7,537 nucleotides of DNA, taken from NCBI GenBank assembly GCA_003857395.1, contig RPRC01000275.1, positions 1 to 7,537 on the forward strand. Direction: 5' to 3'. The position numbers and the translations under genes are program-made. Below are positions 6,206-7,537 of this stretch, one piece after another. Under the pieces are notes generated by a model, which was not told the DNA's origin, searched no databases, and worked only from the letters and a program-made list of their open reading frames with translations. The stretch's first letter is position 1. Every line of letters starts with the position of its first letter. The DNA comes from Geobacter sp. GTDB lineage: Bacteria > Desulfobacterota > Desulfuromonadia > Geobacterales > Geobacteraceae.

Positions 6206-7537
6206 ATGCTTACCGACCTGATAATAAAAAACTTTGCCATTATCGACGCACTCCACGTCTCTTTCCGGCCAGGACTGAATATGCTTACCGGAGAGACCGG
6301 TGCCGGTAAATCCATCATCATCGACGCGGTAAATCTTATCCTCGGTGGAAGGGCCTCCTCGGACTTGATCCGTACCGGCGAAGATGACGCGGTGGTTGAA
6401 TGCCTCTTTGATATTGCCGAACATGAAGAAATCCGGAAGAAGCTCGCAGATTCAGGGATAGAAACTGGTGCCGAGCTGCTCATAAAAAGAATTGTGTCGC
6501 GCTCAGGGAAAAACCGGGTTTTCATGAATGGTGGAATGGCAACGACGTCATTGCTGGGTGAAATAACACCGCTGCTGGTGAACATTTATGGTCAGCATGA
6601 ATCCCAGACCCTTCTGCGTCCCGAGAACCACCTCTATCTCCTGGACGGTTACGCCGGGATTGTTCCCGTTCGCGAGCTGTACTCGCGTATCCATGATGAA
6701 TATCGGAAAACTGCTGAAGAACTCCGTCTGCTGGAAACGGATGAACGTGACGCCTTCCGGCGGATCGATCTGCTCTCCTTTCAGTCCAGAGAAATTGAAG
6801 AGGCTGTTCTCCTTCCCGGAGAGGATGTCGAACTGCTGGAAGAGCGGCAGCGACTGCTGCATGGGGAAAAACTGATTCGTGCGACCAGCGGAGCCTACGA
6901 TGCCTTGTATGATGGTGATGGTGCGCTGCTCGGGGTACTGCGTTCAATAATTGCCGAGGTCGATGAGGCGGGAACAGTGGATACAAACCTTGCGGCTTTC
7001 TCTGCCCGTCTGAACGAGTCTTACCTCTCTCTGGAAGACACCGCGCTGTCATTGCGCGATTACGGGGCACGACTTGAGGCTGACCCGGGCCGTCTCCAGG
7101 AGGTGGATGACCGGCTTGACCTGATCTATCGGCTGAAAAAGAAGTATCTTCCTACCATTGAGGGAATACTGACCTTCAAGGAAGAAGTGGATGCCGAGCT
7201 GGAGGCTTTTGCCCATCGCGGAGAACGGCACAGTCAACTGGAAGAGACGTTGCAGCGCCTGGAGAATTCCCTGCGGGAGGCAGGGCGTGAGCTTACCCGA
7301 CAGCGCCTTGAAGCTTCCACGCGACTGAAAACCGCCATGGAGATGGAGCTGCATGAGCTTGCCATGAAGAACGCGCACTTTGATGTTGCTTTCACTTCCT
7401 ATGATGAGCCGCGGGCTACGGGCATGGAACGGGTTGAGTTTCTTTTCTCGCCGAACCCCGGCGAGGCCCCGAAACCGCTGGCCAGGATAGCTTCAGGGGG
7501 TGAACTTTCCCGTCTGATGCTTGCCATGAAACAGATC
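6206..7537 (+). CDS. recN: DNA repair protein RecN, 3' end outside window
   Basis: SMC-like ATPase that binds DNA ends and helps bring broken molecules together during RecA-dependent double-strand-break repair. The reading frame is open from the ATG at 6206 to the last base, giving 444 residues. Full-length RecN is roughly 550-570 residues, so about one fifth is missing. The N-terminus MLTDLIIKNFAIID and Walker A GETGAGKS (29-36) are typical. The Q-loop region contains YGQHES (128-133). Residues from about 155 to 385 are charged, Leu/Glu/Arg-rich and likely coiled coil, including RLDLIYRLKKKY (303-314). The ABC signature SGGELSR is at 430-436. Walker B lies beyond the window. The start is fixed by an in-frame TGA at 6197-6199 and by GGAG (6193-6196) 9 bases before the ATG. 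It lies 72 bases after nadK, and no obvious LexA-type box is visible in that gap. Nothing in the visible part looks damaged. Confidence 0.95.
   Translation, partial: MLTDLIIKNFAIIDALHVSFRPGLNMLTGETGAGKSIIIDAVNLILGGRASSDLIRTGEDDAVVECLFDIAEHEEIRKKLADSGIETGAELLIKRIVSRSGKNRVFMNGGMATTSLLGEITPLLVNIYGQHESQTLLRPENHLYLLDGYAGIVPVRELYSRIHDEYRKTAEELRLLETDERDAFRRIDLLSFQSREIEEAVLLPGEDVELLEERQRLLHGEKLIRATSGAYDALYDGDGALLGVLRSIIAEVDEAGTVDTNLAAFSARLNESYLSLEDTALSLRDYGARLEADPGRLQEVDDRLDLIYRLKKKYLPTIEGILTFKEEVDAELEAFAHRGERHSQLEETLQRLENSLREAGRELTRQRLEASTRLKTAMEMELHELAMKNAHFDVAFTSYDEPRATGMERVEFLFSPNPGEAPKPLARIASGGELSRLMLAMKQI

Noticed and set aside
5819..6424. 201-codon antisense open frame spanning the nadK end, the gap and the recN start
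   Set aside because: It covers two well-supported genes and has no recognisable domain; it is a shadow frame.
6522..7070. 182-codon antisense open frame in recN, rich in His and Arg
   Set aside because: The low-complexity His/Arg composition is the antisense image of RecN coding sequence; no ribosome binding site or family match.

Overview
The window is chromosomal housekeeping sequence from a Gram-negative bacterium. The GC content is moderate, judged by eye at a little over 50 percent. Protein style and gene order (glgP-rarA beside nadK-recN, with a nearby galE) suggest a deltaproteobacterium of the Geobacter/Pelobacter type (Desulfuromonadia). That placement is inference from general familiarity, not from a database search. 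I recognise all five protein genes. I find no mobile element, CRISPR array, tRNA, rRNA or toxin-antitoxin pair, and no candidate for an undescribed multi-gene system.

Layout from left to right. Positions 1-87 hold no gene but can form a long imperfect hairpin that ends in a T-run. This could be a small structured RNA or a large terminator, and the window edge cuts off whatever lies before it. The galE gene (184-1167, +) encodes a UDP-glucose 4-epimerase. It converges on rarA (2456-1164, -), a clamp-loader-like AAA+ ATPase, and the two stop codons overlap by 4 bases. Upstream of rarA on the minus strand is glgP (5068-2456, -), a glycogen phosphorylase. Its stop shares one base with the rarA start, so the two genes form a tightly coupled glgP-rarA operon. 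A divergent intergenic region (5069-5242) carries a reasonable sigma-70-like promoter for glgP, with a perfect 8+8 base inverted repeat lying over its -35 box. Running rightwards, nadK (5243-6133, +) encodes NAD kinase. After 72 bases comes recN (6206 to the window end, +), a DNA repair SMC-like ATPase that is cut off just past its ABC signature motif.

Functionally, galE and glgP belong to sugar-nucleotide and storage-glycogen metabolism. RarA and RecN belong to replication-fork maintenance and double-strand-break repair. NadK makes NADP. The nadK-recN adjacency is a widespread arrangement, also seen in E. coli. The most useful points to follow up are the leftmost hairpin RNA candidate, the operator-like palindrome in the glgP promoter, the translational coupling of a glycogen enzyme to a replication-repair ATPase, and the extra 46-residue tail of GlgP.
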